Source: Larix kaempferi | Taxonomy: Eukaryota > Streptophyta > Pinopsida > Pinales > Pinaceae | Reading direction: 5' to 3' | DNA length: 64,000 bases | Assembly: GCA_027924585.1 (NCBI GenBank) | Contig: BSBM01000123.1 | Span: 12,836,001-12,900,000, forward strand | Shown here: positions 1 through 11,637 of the stretch, piece by piece | Layout: every line of letters begins with the position of its first letter | Numbering within the stretch: position 1 is the stretch's first letter | Position numbers and translations under genes: made by a program | Notes under the pieces: model-generated | What the model saw: only the letters and a program-made list of their open reading frames with translations | What the model was told of the DNA's origin: nothing | Database searches by the model: none

Positions 1-419
1 TCCATAGGGTGAACATTTATAGTCTTAAGTTGTTCACTGATGCTTGGTTATATCAATATGAGATTTAAAAAGTAGCAAACTGTAGTTGGCTATACTTATG
101 CTCTTTTTGTTTCATTTGATTAATCATACTAGACTTGATCGTATCTTGTGTTGAAGTGGTATATTTTTGCAGGTCTCCTAAGAGTGAAGTGGGATTTTGA
201 GCTTGGTTGCTTCTTCCTCCCCTTCACCACTATTTTTGTTAGCAATTTGTGCATTTCAGGATTCTACAAGGTCATCTTTTGTTCAAGGTTGGGCCCAAAA
301 AATCTTGCTCATTATTCACCATTTAAAAATCAGTATCCAATCTTGTTACTTAGTTACCATTGTAAAACTTGTGAATCTCAAAGCCCTATCTTCCTCAAGT
401 GTTTACATTCGCTTTTCTC
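1..419. other. AT-rich flank, no gene seen
   Basis: No coding region, RNA gene or repeat boundary can be supported here. Short open frames exist on the plus strand but have no recognisable domain. Confidence 0.4.
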
Positions 420-905
420 TCCTTGACTTCTTCTTTTCTTGCCCATTCTTCTCCACTGTTTTCTCTCCATTCTACTTCATTTTCAGCCCTATCTTCTTTC
501 CATTCACTGTCCCTTCTTCCTTGCTACCTTCTTCATCATTTGGCTGCCTTACCTTCCTTTTTTCTCATTGTTTTCAGCCTCTTCTTCTTTCATTGGCGCC
601 CACTCTCCTAACTGTTTTAGCCTCTTTCTTGCCTCTGTTTGCAGCCTCTTCTTCTTTCATTGGCTGCCCACTCTTCTTACTGTTTTAGCCTCTTTCCTAC
701 CCTTGTTTCCAGTCCTCTTCTCCTCTGTTTGTTGGCTGCTTTCTTTCACTGTTCGCTGCCCCATTTACCACTGTTTACAGCCAACTTTGCTCTCTTTTGG
801 CAGCCCACTTCCATCTTTTCTTCCTCCACTTGCTTCCTCTTTTCACCTTGTCTTCTCTCCCATTTTTTTTGTTTGCTCTTTTACCTTTGTCTTCTACTCT
901 TTTGT
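420..905. repeat. Pyrimidine-rich low-complexity tract with a 67-bp tandem duplication
   Basis: The plus strand is almost continuously C/T-rich (many cttctt, ttcctt and gccc words). Two direct copies of a 67-bp unit lie at 575-641 and 642-708, each beginning cagcctcttcttctttcatt. Open frames in all three plus frames across this tract are a composition effect and are not proposed as genes. Followed to about 1180 by AT-rich DNA with repeated tttagttta words. Confidence 0.7.
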
Positions 906-1343
906 CTTAGTTTAGATTGCATTTAGTCTAGTTTCATTTTAAAGTTTAGTTTAAATTTTTCAAGTTTAGGACTTAGCTTAATTTAAAATTCAAGGCAAAA
1001 AGTTTCATTTACTTTTGTTTATAGCTTAGCTTTCATACTTAGTTTAATTTTTGAGATTTCATTACCTAGTTTGCACTTAGTTCATTCATAAATTTTAGTC
1101 ATAGATCTTAGTTGCAATTTTTTTCTACTAATCTCTTAATAAAGTGCTTGTCTAGAGCTCTCATTTTAGGTTACCAAAGAAGACATTCCAAGACAAAAAG
1201 CCCAAAGGCTAAGAGCACAAGAGCAAGTAAGCAAACCAAAAAACTCATTGAAAAGCACTTCCCTCTTCTTCACTCCCCCATCCAATATTGTGCTTTCAAG
1301 AGAAGACAAAAAACCAAGCATTGTAATAATTAATAAAGAGCAA

Positions 1344-1389
1344 GTGGGATAACGGCTCCCACACCCCCACTTCCCCCATTTGGGGGAAG
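1344..1389. repeat. Two adjacent perfect stem-loops
   Basis: Positions 1344-1362 have 6-bp arms GTGGGA and TCCCAC around a 7-base loop. Positions 1370-1389 form CTTCCCCCATTTGGGGGAAG, 9-bp perfect arms around TT. No T-tract or gene context suggests a terminator. They start a hairpin-rich stretch that runs to about 2183. Confidence 0.6.
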
Positions 1390-1644
1390 CCTGAATCGCC
1401 CATTGTCTATTTTTCGCACTTTGCTTTGCTTTATACCTGCACAATAAACTGTTAGAATAGTTAGTTAGCTTCAATTTTGATAGGTTGTAGATCTTAGAAA
1501 TAATTGTTTAGTTGATTTGCATCTTTATTTTTTTAGATTAGTTTCATTGCTTGAAGTATATTTTCTAGATTTTAGTTTACTATTCTAGACTTGCTTTATT
1601 TTTCAAAGTATTATTTCATATAAACTGCTAAAACGAACCAAAAA

Positions 1645-1863
1645 TCTCTTGAATCTCGCCATAAGGCGGATCAAGAGTGCTCTCTGTCGGAGAGTTCCTT
1701 TGCTTTTTTAATTGTTTTGCTAACCACCTTGCTTTCTCGAGTACAGTCTTAGTCCTGAAAGAGACTCTTGGGTAGTGTAGACTTTATTTCTAGCATTTTT
1801 TTTTTTCCATAAGTCTCTTGAATCTCGCCATAAGGCGGATCAAGAGCACTCTCTATCGGAGAG
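1645..1863. repeat. Direct repeat (2 x 50 bp) of a double stem-loop
   Basis: Two copies, 1645-1694 and 1814-1863, differ at only a few bases. Each can fold into a long hairpin (arms CTCTTGA...CGCC and GGCGGATCAAGAG, loop ATAA, two single-base bulges) followed by a short one (CTCTC, 5-base loop, GAGAG). They may belong to an unrecognised LTR or leader. Further palindromes follow at 2155-2170 (TTTCCCACTTGGGAAA) and 2174-2183 (CTTTCGAAAG). Confidence 0.6.
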
Positions 1864-2526
1864 CTACAATGGTTCTTGCTTCATAAACATTTCATAATAA
1901 AATTGGAATTTACATTTGCTACACTGTGTATGCTCTGCCCACTTGTGGGATACCCAGAAGCAATTGTAGACTTATTAATTCAAAACATAATAAAACCATC
2001 CGCATCATACATCACTAAAACTTTTAAAAACACAAGAGCCTTAGAAACACTTTGTAGGGTCCACCCCCCTTGGCTTCGTTAGGAGTTTGCCTAAACGGAG
2101 GAGTCGGGATTAGGGGACAGCACCTGGCTCTTTGCTTGCCCCCAAGGCCACACCTTTCCCACTTGGGAAATAGCTTTCGAAAGATTCTTGTTGCTGGTGT
2201 GCACATTCGGCGGGAAACGTATCCCAAGTACATATGGTAACTATCTGGATGCTTTCTATCTCAATTAGAACATGCTATCAAGAGTGTGCACAACTAAAAG
2301 CATGTAAGAAGGAGATATCATTCTAGACTAGCTCTATCACGGGCTCATGGAGTGTTGTGCAGCACTATAGGTTATTTAAGCAAGCATATACATAACATGT
2401 ACTACATGAGCCTAATGTTCATAAATAAAAGAACTATGTCAGATGCTCAATAATCCTCCTAATTCTAGGAATATAGATCTGCAAATAACTTGTTATGAAA
2501 ATATGTTAAAGACAAACAGATCTAAT

Positions 2527-3600
2527 CTACACGAGCAATAAATCCAAATACTTATCTTTTATTGTTTTGTGGGTGGGCTCCCACTGCCTCCTTGAAGGAA
2601 TTATGAGAATCCTCTGATCTTCATCTTCTTGTTGGAAGCCCATCTCAATATGGAGAGCACTAGAAGAAGAACTCCTTTCAACGATCTTATGCACTTTCTT
2701 CAGAATCATCATTCCTTGACCTCTTATGTGGAGTATCTTCATCAATATTAGCAGTTGAGGCTTGGCGTTTTCTCTTCTTAGAATCACGACAATGTCTAGC
2801 ATAGTGACCGTACTTCTGGCATTTGAAGCACTGGATATGTGAAAGATCCTTCTTCTTTTGTTCTAGAACGGGACTTGATCTTTCACCTTTGTCTTTCTTG
2901 CCATGATACTTTCTTCCCTTACCTTTTCCCTTCTTGATATGAGATGTAAGGGCTTGATTTTCTTCGTGTTGAGTGCCATGCAATCTGCCTCTAACTGCAA
3001 GTCTAATCTCTTCATGTATACAGTATGCCCATATACGATCAAAGTTGGGCAACATGGTTCACCCACTAAGACTCTGAATGAATGGTTCCCAAGAAGGGGG
3101 AAGGCCATTAAGAGTTGTCATGACAAGTTCTCTATCTTGAATCGATTCTCCATCGGTACTCAATTGATCTCTTAGCTCTGAGATCTTCATGAGATAGGAA
3201 GCAATTGAATCTGACCTGATCATTTTGAGATTTGTTAGTTGTTGTTTCAAAGCAAGGGCTTGGTTGATGTTGTTATTTTCAAACAACTTCTTCAAAGCTG
3301 CAAACATCTTCATGGTTGTCTTCGTCTGAGAAATTTGAGGAACCAAGTGGTCCCTTACTGAATCTACCAAGATCCTCTTTGCCCTAGCATCATTCTTTCT
3401 CCACTAGGTCTTTTATGTTTCCTCTTCCGGTTCTGGAACCTTCTCATTGACAAACTTCAAGAGATCATTTTCCTCCAAGATGAGAAGAACCCTAGACTTC
3501 CAAGAGCTGAAGTTGGAAGCCCCATCAAGTCTATCTTCAACCTTCATACCAATCATCTTGACTGCAAACTGGTCCAGAAACCCTAGCATGAGCTAGGTCA
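2527..3600 (-). pseudogene. Ty1/copia gag fragment (UBN2-type gag with CCHC knuckle), broken
   Basis: Read on the minus strand from about 3600 down. The start matches the copia gag head: a 'RLDGASNFSSWKSR' stretch near 3540 followed by LEENDL. A UBN2-like helical region at 3370-3059 has 'SYLMKISELRDQLS' and 'LNGLPPSWEPF'. A CCHC zinc knuckle, CFKCQKYGHYARHC, lies near 2800. The reading frame is split by stops and at least one frameshift, and protease, integrase and RT are missing. A primer-binding site and LTR lie just upstream (3901 onward), so this is the 5' end of a copia element truncated after gag. It belongs to the same broad gag family as the complete copia element at 35-42 kb but is clearly a different, older copy. 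Confidence 0.85.
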
Positions 3601-3900
3601 AATTTGAAGTTAGATCTCTTGCAAAACTGATTCCACGGGTAAATGCGCCCTCCCAAGGTGAGTTGAAGGATGTCAAGATCGAACCAAATGAGTGGACAGA
3701 AGGGTACAAACCAAGAAACCCTAGATCTTCACCCCGACAAAATTAGGTCAAAAATGAAAATTCACCAATATGGATTTTGCCTCCACAGAAAGGTGCGCCC
3801 TCCTAGGGTGAATTCCAATATGCTCTTTTTAGGATGAAACTAAGGTTGTGACACTCCAAAGTATGGAGCCCTAGTTTCCGGCAATGGCTTCTTTTAGCAC

Positions 3901-3913
3901 TGCTCTGAAACCA
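3901..3913 (-). other. Primer-binding site, initiator-Met tRNA type
   Basis: The reverse complement reads TGGTTTCAGAGCA, a one-base variant of the TGGTATCAGAGC site used by plant copia elements. It directly abuts the LTR edge at 3914 and precedes the gag fragment on the same strand. Confidence 0.75.
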
Positions 3914-4560
3914 TGTTTGATTGTATAGATTGCAGTATAATTTCATTTGCATTTCAATAAAATAGGATCACTAAAAGAATACCAAGCACAAAAACAATGA
4001 ACACAATAATTTGACTTGGGAAGCCACGCCATCAACCTTCTAATAGAGATAATTAGTTCAGAGAACAGTGTACATCCAGATACATATAGCAGAAATATAA
4101 ACCCCAAGAATAATAGAGAGACTTCTTCACTGATAGAGAACCCCAGAAAACTTCTTCTTTCTGCTGCTGCAAACTTCTCTCTTGGAGGAGCGAACTTGCT
4201 TGGTGAGAAATGAGTGAGGGCGCCTTCTATTTATACTTTATCAAGCTGTCTTCTTATTTTACAAGTGGGGCCAACTTGTCTTCTATCCTGGGACGACTTC
4301 TCTTTTCCTGGGCCGACTTGTCTCTTTTGAATGGCGCACTAGGGTTCATCTTCTAGTTTCTTTTGGGGCCGACTTGTGAGGATGCCTCACGCAGCTATCA
4401 CGTCAACAGGCACACACTTTCATAATGCAGTATCTCCTAGTGGTCATTCTATTCTAGTAAATTTATTCATGCAGGGAGGGCACACTTTTCTAGGCAGGGT
4501 TAGGATCATAGTTTTAATTTCCAATAACTCTTGTGGAACCAATATCGATGCCTACAATTA
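3914..4560 (-). mobile_element. 5' LTR (partial or unbounded) of the copia fragment
   Basis: The inner edge is fixed at 3914 by the adjacent primer-binding site (plus strand tgtttgat, so the LTR ends ATCAAACA on its own strand). A minus-strand TATA box lies at 4228-4236. Upstream of it (to the right) are GCCGAC at 4312-4317 and 4368-4373 within repeated 'ggccgacttg' words, plus degenerate versions near 4270 and 4290. The outer edge was not found; the end given is approximate. No second LTR or target duplication was identified. Confidence 0.6.
4228..4236 (-). promoter_or_regulatory. TATA box of the copia-fragment LTR
   Basis: Reverse complement TATAAATAG, inside the LTR about 315 bp from its inner edge, a normal position for a U3/R promoter. 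Confidence 0.55.
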
Positions 4561-6029
4561 CTAGCTGAAAGGCATTCTCACATTATCTAATAAAAATATA
4601 TATAATTAGCACTTATACAACCAAGCGGTTTGAACTTTTCAAACAATTTAAGATTACACTATAAGGTTGGCAAAGAATTCACTTAATGAGAGACAAAGGT
4701 TCACAATATCACCAGACATGAACTCTTTTCAAAAAAGGAAGGACAACAAAGGCAACCTTCATTACTTTAAAAAGGGCTTAAAATAATGCTATTTTTTGGA
4801 ATTGAAAACAAGAATTCAACCTAGAAACGGAAAATAGGTATAAAATGCACATCACTGAAAAGGAACTTTGCAAAAGGCAATGATTGAACTTTGCACTTTT
4901 CACTCACTTGTTTACATCTGGATGATATTGTCTTGCAAGTTTTCGATAAGCTGTAAAGCAACAAAATTAACAGTTAGATATAATAATAAGCATATCTACA
5001 ACTCACTTTACAAAAATAAAGATTGACTGCATAAAGGAATCATAATGGCATCTTTATCCTTCCATTGTAACCCCCACTCCATGTCCTATCCAAAATTATT
5101 TCCCCCCATTCTCTAAGAAGACCAATCCCTAGACAAAATTTATGAGGTTTTTATTTATACATCTCCCCTCCGACATGAACAGAGTACATACATTTAAGCA
5201 CTACACTTAAATTCAAACATTCATTATATATTCAATATATTCAGTACTTGACTTCAGAAAAGTTATAACTTATGCGCTAAACATCAAGACCATTCACTCA
5301 TTCATTGAGGATGCATTCATCACTCAATAAACACAGATCATGTTACTGACCAGTAAAAAGCCTAACATCATTCAATAAAAGACAAAAGTTAAAGCCAAGC
5401 AATGTGAGCTGTTAATCATCCACAGCAGTTGGTTATAGTCCTCCATGATCAAATAATTGTTCCAAAACTTCAAACTATGCAATACCAAATTTCAAGCCTT
5501 GATGATTAGAACATATAGCCATGGCATTGTAAGCTTTTCCAAACAAAATTGAACATTCAATAGCCAAAACCAAGCAGATCGAGTCATGGTTTAGCAGGTA
5601 AAGACAGCTGTGTATCAGGCCACCGACAAAGTTTGAATTCCCCTTTAAGGCACAAACAAGCAGTTGGTACCAGGTTCAAGTCCTAGGTGATTTTGGTGAA
5701 GAGTAACCCCCCGGTGTTGCAGTTAAGCTGAAGGAAGTGCTTGTGATTAGTGCTTTGCGCTTCAAGGACCATCTTTCCCATGAACATAGCCTGCTTGCAG
5801 TGTCTAACATGTTCAGCCTCCAGGTCAATTGTGACACTCCTAATATTTAAAGGAAGCATGCTCAAATAAAAGGTCGAAGTTAGACAATCTAGTAGACTAG
5901 GTTATGTTGGATATAATAGTCAAAATCATATTTAAGCATACATTAAATGCACTCGTGTCATGTAATGAAGTCAAGACATAGATAAAGGGCCTTTTTAATA
6001 AAGAGAGATGTAATCATGACTTAAAACTT
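4561..6029. other. No gene recognised
   Basis: AT-rich DNA with many stops on both strands. I see no domain, RNA gene or element boundary. Some of it may be the remaining U3 of the LTR to the left. Confidence 0.35.
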
Positions 6030-6231
6030 CTGTTAATTACAAGCTGGACACCAATTACACTTCTCAATACTTCCTACAAGATTTTGGCAAGGCCTTGGCT
6101 CTTCACATCAAACATAATCTTCCTAAGATTATCAAGCCAGAACAGACAAGCTTTATTCACAATCACTACATTTTGGATAATGCCATCACTGTGTGGGAAG
6201 GGGTCAAGTGGGCTCACACCTCAGGCATAGA
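6030..6231 (+). pseudogene. LINE A reverse transcriptase, 5' part (split by gypsy A)
   Basis: Plus-strand translation gives classic plant L1/LINE RT text in two adjoining frames: 'PITLLNTSYKILA' (fingers motif), then 'LPKIIKPEQTSFI' and 'YILDNAI'. The sequence stops being LINE exactly at the left LTR of gypsy A (6232) and resumes after its right LTR (14148) with 'IDFGK'-type text, where LKLDFEKAYD is expected next in the family. One LINE was therefore interrupted by the gypsy insertion. Frameshifts show it was already dead or decayed afterwards. Confidence 0.85.
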
Positions 6232-6313
6232 TGTTATGTATACACATAACTAGAATAAACATTCAAGTTTAATAAATAATAAGAAAATAAATATTATAGT
6301 AATTAGTTAATAA

Positions 6314-9300
6314 CAGTGTAGATAACATCGGTGAAAAATCGCCGATGTTTAAAAAAATCACGATTTTTTCTTGAGCCCGAAAAATCAGCTCCAAAAAAAT
6401 TGAGATTTTTTAAAACATCATAAAGGCGTGATTTTTGAGAAAACTGTCGCGATTTTTAAGTAAAACGTGCGCCACAAATGAAAAAATCGCTGGGCCGGCC
6501 TGTCTGCAGGTTAAAAGGCGATTTTTGGTTTTTGTTTGTCATTTTTCCTTGTGCGGATTGCTGGAGAAGGAGGGAGAAGGGCTTGTGGCGACCATCAACC
6601 ACTGTGGAGGCATCCAAACAGCATTTCTCATCACCATCAAGATTTTTTATGGAGCAAGGGTTCAAAACATTTGCCAACTAACTGAATCTTCCTCTCACAG
6701 GTATGTATTTAATCCCACTGTTTCTTCTATCTTTTTCATAGATTTTGCATGTTTGCTTGCTTATTTTCGTGCCTAATTGCTTGCCTAGATTTTGCTCTTT
6801 TTTTGCCATTTTGCCAATGATTTTCATGCCCATAAAAACAATCACAATATAAGGGGTTTTTTCAATGGAAAAGCAGCCTTGATTTTTAAATCTTTAGCCA
6901 CCCTCTTGTTCTCATTTTTCATGGCTAACAATCTAAATTTAGAGGTCTGATTTTTTAAACCAAACTGCTACTATTTTTTTCTAATGGGGGTTAATGTATT
7001 TTTTTGTGTTTTTTTGTGCCCTGGGCTTGAATTTTGAAGCTGTGAATTCCCTTTGCAAAAATGCCAAAGCCTTTGGACCCATTTTGGCAGTATGGTACGT
7101 CCTAGGATGGGACAAACCGACAGAACTTGAACTGCAAATTATGTGGGCATCATATGACAAGAGGAATTAGCAGGTTGAAATACCATTTAGCTAAACTCCT
7201 TGGGCATGATGTTGGGCCTTGAACTGCATTGACCCAGGAGATCATGAGATCTGCCCATGACTCAATTAATGAAAACATAAAGAAGGATGAGATCGCCGCA
7301 AACAAAGCTGAGCTTGCAGCTTTTGTCCTAACAAGAAGTTCACAGGTATCACTATCTACCAATGCCACTGAGGATAGTGGGAGGGGCTCCACGGATTCAC
7401 CTCTCAGGAGGGCCTCATCCTTTTTTGTTCCACAATCTGAAGTTGGAGCACAACCTTCCATCAAATCAGTCGTAAAGAAAAGGAAGAAGATAGATGCAGA
7501 TAGGGTAATGGGGAAGTGTCTTTTCTGGAGTGACATACCTCTCACCACTGTAAAAAACAATCCATTTTGGCAGCCGATGTGTGATGCCATTGCAGTAGTT
7601 GGCCCAGGGTATAAAAGTGCCACCTTTGAGGAGTTGTGGAGGCCAATCTTTCAAGTAGAAAATAAGGACATCAGTGCTAGGTTGGGATAATTCAAGCAAT
7701 CATGGGAGACCAATGGATGCACAGTCATGAATGATGGCTGAACATATGGGAAGGGTAGGACCCTTATCAATTTCTCGGTACATTGTCCTAGAGGTACCAT
7801 GTTCATTAAATCTGTTGATGCAAGATGTAGCACTCTTATGCGAGTTGATGGATGGGTTCATCCAGGATATTGAGGTGCACAATGTTGTGCATATTATTAC
7901 AGATAATGCAGCTAATTATATTGTCGCTGGTAGGATGCTTATGGAGAGGTACCCCACATTGTTTTGGACTCCATGCGCTACTCACTGTATTGATTTGATG
8001 CTGGAGGATGTGGGGAAAATTCACTTCATCAAACAGGTGATTGATCAAGCTAGGAGCATCCCCAAGTTCATATATAACCATGCTTTTGTTCTCAGCCTCA
8101 TGAGGAGGCACACCAAAAACAGGGAGTTGCGGCATCCTAGAATCATGCGTTTTGTCACGACATTCATTACTCTTCATTCCTTGCTTCAATGTCAATTTGA
8201 GTTGAAGCAAATGTTTCTTTGTGATGAGTGGCATGATTGTGCTTATAGCAGGAGAGATAATGGGAGAGCCATTGCTAAGTTGGTGTACACTAACTCCTTT
8301 TGGGAAGAAGTAGAGTAAGTGTGCTTAGTAAGTGAACCTTTGGTAAAGGTTTTGAGACCGGTTGATGGTGATAAGCCCGCAATGGGCTATTTGTATGAGG
8401 ACATGGATATGGCCAAAGAAACCATCCGGAATTATTATGTGGGCAAGGGTACCCCCAAGCACAACAGGCACATGTTGTTATGATTGATAGTCCATGGACC
8501 AAGATGCTTCATCGACCCATTCATGCAACAGCACTCTTCCTCAACCCCGCATTTTCCTACAAATGAAATTTTGATTTTGATGGCAAGGTGTTGGAAGGGC
8601 TCCTCACTTCTCTTCAAAGGATGGTACTTGATTATGAGACTCGCAATGCAATTAATCGCGAGATAGAAGTGTATCGGGATGGTTTTGGAATATTTGGCTT
8701 TGTTGATGCTATTTGTGAAAGGACCACTTTCATTCCAAGTAAGTTATTAGAGTGTTTTATTTGAAAGTTGAATTATGTTTTATTTATTTTCTATTTCAAT
8801 TTTCCAATGTAATGAAATTTAATTTAGTTCTCTTTCATTCTTATTTGTTGTATTTGTTTGGTGACGAACCTATGGTGCAAGGACACCAAATTTACAGAAA
8901 TTTGCCATCAAAATCCTCTGCCAAACTTTTACTGCTTTGGGATGTGAGCGGAATTGGAGTGTATTTGAAAAAATACACTCAAAGAAATGCAAAAGGTTAG
9001 AATTTCAACAAATCAATTGCACTTAATGTAATTTATGAATCTGTGATCTTCTAACATATTATAATTTATGACCGTCCCAACTCATTTTTTTAGTACCCTC
9101 TTACATATTGGAGTTCACACGTCTTAATGACTTGGTGTACATCCATTACAATCTCCGCCTATGGATGAGACAGATAGAGAAAACATCAAATATGAATGCC
9201 ATCACCTTGGACAATATTGATATATAGTCTAAGTGGAGGGTCGAGACTGAGACGCCTATCATGGAGGAGGCACCTACATGGTTAGAGCCAGAGGAGCAGC

Positions 9301-9956
9301 AGCATGAGGGGCGGGAGGAGGAGGAGGAGGAGGAGGAGGAACAGGGGGAGGAGGAGGAGCAAGTCGGAGACATCATGGAGGGTGATGTGTTAGCATTGGC
9401 ACCACCTTCTACTCTAATTGATCCAACTAGTCCTCCACCCATCAATCATTGTCAGATATTAGATGCAAGGCTAGGGCCTTCTGCTACTAGTGCTAGGGGA
9501 ATGCATGACAAACGGCTCTTGACGTTTTCCCATAAAAGGGGGAGAGGGCATTGATGTTAGAAAGCTAGCTGCCAGTTTTGTGACTTTTGTCATTGTACAT
9601 CTACCTCATATACATTTATATATGTGATGTCATTTTGTATTGGTTATCCACTTTTGAGTCCTTGATTAAACAATTATCAGGTTTCAGGATTCAGTATCGA
9701 CTTTGATGTATCATTTTATGTTTGGCATGAGTACATGATATATATCAGTGCTTTCTCCATATTTAAGTTCCAGTGTGTTTATTTGATGATGATGTTACTT
9801 TATATGTTTAAAATTTTGAAAAAAATGATTATATTTTGTATTTTTTAATGTCTGCCACATTTTGTAGATCTTTGCCGATTTTCTTGCCGATGTTGCCGAA
9901 AAGATGTTTTATGGACCCTTGCTAGTTTTTTGTCGATGTCAACATTATCTACATTG
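6314..9956 (+). mobile_element. hAT-1: complete but defective autonomous-type hAT element
   Basis: The ends are CAGTGTAGATAA (left) and CAATGTAGATAA (reverse complement of the right end). A perfect 8-bp target duplication GTTAATAA lies at 6306-6313 and 9957-9964, and the uninterrupted LTR at 13797 shows the unoccupied site. Just inside both ends are repeated gattttt/tcgccgat/tgtcgatg words, typical of hAT subterminal transposase-binding repeats. The interior encodes a BED-finger/DUF659 transposase on the plus strand (7061-9545). hAT-2 at 47.7-51.4 kb is a related copy of nearly the same length. Confidence 0.93.
7061..9545 (+). pseudogene. hAT transposase (BED finger, DUF659, hAT dimerisation), broken
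   Basis: The Met at 7061 starts 'MPKPLDPFWQY', matching the intact start in hAT-2. A BED-type finger follows (LNCKLCGHHMTRGISRLKYH). A DUF659-like block starts with the 'NDG-stop' site at 7733-7741 (TGA replaces the expected Trp codon) and includes IITDNAANY near 7897 and 'FWTPCATHCIDL' near 7963. A C-terminal dimerisation region follows at about 8870-9000 with CERNWSVFEKIH, then a likely intron (8995 to about 9110), then 'LNDLVYIHYNLRL' and an acidic Glu-rich tail (9261-9400). Of the usual D, D, E residues, all three codons are visible. The gene is dead through stops at 7103-7105 and 7739-7741 and further stops and frameshifts. Family knowledge: such proteins cut and paste the element in the nucleus. 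Confidence 0.9.
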
Positions 9957-10179
9957 GTTAATAATTAAATGGAAAGTCAAAAGGTGCATCTGTTTGACGT
10001 AAAGACACAAAGAAGGTGGCAATGTTGTGTATATTAATTATATTTATAGCTAATATTTTAAATTATAATTACCAAAAGGTAACCATCACGTAAGGTCATG
10101 ACTTTACAAAAAAGCTCATTGTGGAGGCCTATATGTTTCAGCCATTCTTATTGTATTGTTTATTAGTGATAACATTAAG

Positions 10180-10700
10180 GATGAAAAAACCTTATCCCAT
10201 GTGACAAAATCGGAAAAGATAGAACCAAAGAGGCTATAACTTAAAGGAACTATTAAGAATAAAGACATCACAATTTTAGTCGATTTTGGAAGTACACACA
10301 ATTTGGAGGGTATCAAAATGGTAAAAGAACTTAATCTTTTTGTATACCCTGTGAAGGATCTCACAGTAACAACCATCGATGATCAACAAGTGGAAGGAGT
10401 GGGGAAATGCCATAAGGTTCCCTTATAGATTCAAGACTTGAATCTACAAATCAAATGTTATGCCCTACCACTCAAAGGAGTAGATATGGTGTTAGGAACA
10501 TAATGGCTATTGAAATTAGGTATACCTACGCCACCAACCTACAAGAACAATATATGGAATTCAAATGCCAAGGAAAGAATTACAAATTGTATGGATTGAG
10601 AAGCTTACAAGCATCACAGTTCAACGAGAAGGAATTCCAGAAGAAAAGAGGTCCATGTACATATTAAGATACAGGAAGCAACTATTGTAATCGGGATCGC
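10180..10700 (+). pseudogene. Gypsy A aspartic protease remnant
   Basis: Plus-strand translation gives 'LKGTIKNKDITILVDFGSTH', which fits the retropepsin entry of plant gypsy elements where the motif is normally DSGSTHN; here the active-site Ser is Phe. It continues with 'LNLFVYPVKDLTVT' and, after a stop, 'CYALPLKGVDMVLGT', the usual C-terminal part of this protease. Stops and a frameshift follow. No RT continues it. Confidence 0.85.
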
Positions 10701-11637
10701 GTATCTCAAATCCTCACTTCAAAATAGACCCAGAATCAAGATGATATCATCCAACCTAGCTTTGAAGATGTTACCACTTGAACTAGCAACTCTTTCCAAA
10801 TCAAGGTTATGCAGAACTAGTGCTAGTGACGGTAAGCTTGGTAGAGAATTAAACCCAATGTCACCACAATCTAACCTCTCAACATTGCAGGTGACTCCAA
10901 AACCCAAGGGGAGACCCTAACCAATGAAAGATACCTGTGACCACCAACAAACCACAAATACCTTCCATGAAACCTTACTAGTTATGATCAGTGCCTTATT
11001 GGAGTCAAACAATATCAAATCTAGACACAAGAATCATATATAAATGGAGTTATTCCCTTTATCAAATAAAATCATGCCTTTCGAGGCAATTTCATGTTTC
11101 CCAAGGCAATGTCTCACTTCCTAAGGCAAACACTCCAAAAAGTGTGCCCTCAAGGGAAAGAGGACAACTAGACTAGGGCGAACTTGGAGGACAAAAGAGA
11201 AATACCAAACACCCTCTAATTCACAATTTGCGAGGGTTTCGTGGACCCCAATGCACTTCCTCAAATGAGTGTGTCCTCTAGGGTTTGTGGTTGAAACCCT
11301 ACAACGAATTTTTAGGGTGGACTAGAAACAAAGTCACGACTATTTTTGGAGTTCTAAATTTATTTAGATTTTCAGGGCTTTTCCAATAGTAAAATATGTT
11401 TGCATAAAATAAAATAAAACATGTAAAATTTGATAATAAAAAAAGGAAGAGAATTGAAGGATAGGGTATTAGATTCTTAACTCAACCCTAGGGCTGTGAG
11501 AGATCGAGACAAACGTCCCTCCTCTTAAGATGGTTTCCACTACTTGCAACTAGGGAAAAGCTAGCAACCTCTAGGGTTAGGTAGTGAAATCCTCATTAGG
11601 GAAAATAGGGAATTCCAAGGCCAATAGAACTATAGAG

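Larger units (their letters stand above)
6232..10174 (+). repeat. Gypsy A left LTR, split by hAT-1
   Basis: LTR sequence occupies 6232-6313 and 9957-10174. The two parts match the uninterrupted right LTR (13797-14143) base for base over long stretches, for example around 'gtaaagacacaaagaaggtg'. The right LTR supplies the empty site for the hAT-1 insertion. The 3' end is about 55 bp shorter than in the right LTR. Confidence 0.85.

Noticed and set aside
439-915. Long plus-strand open frames of up to 163 codons
   Set aside because: All three frames are open because the strand is pyrimidine-rich; products are Ser/Leu/Phe-rich with internal repeats and no domain.
1370-1389. Rho-independent terminator
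   Set aside because: No T-tract follows and the setting is eukaryotic intergenic DNA.
9146-9445. Minus-strand Ser-rich 99-codon frame
   Set aside because: Mirror of the GGA-repeat encoding the Glu-rich tail of the hAT-1 transposase on the plus strand.
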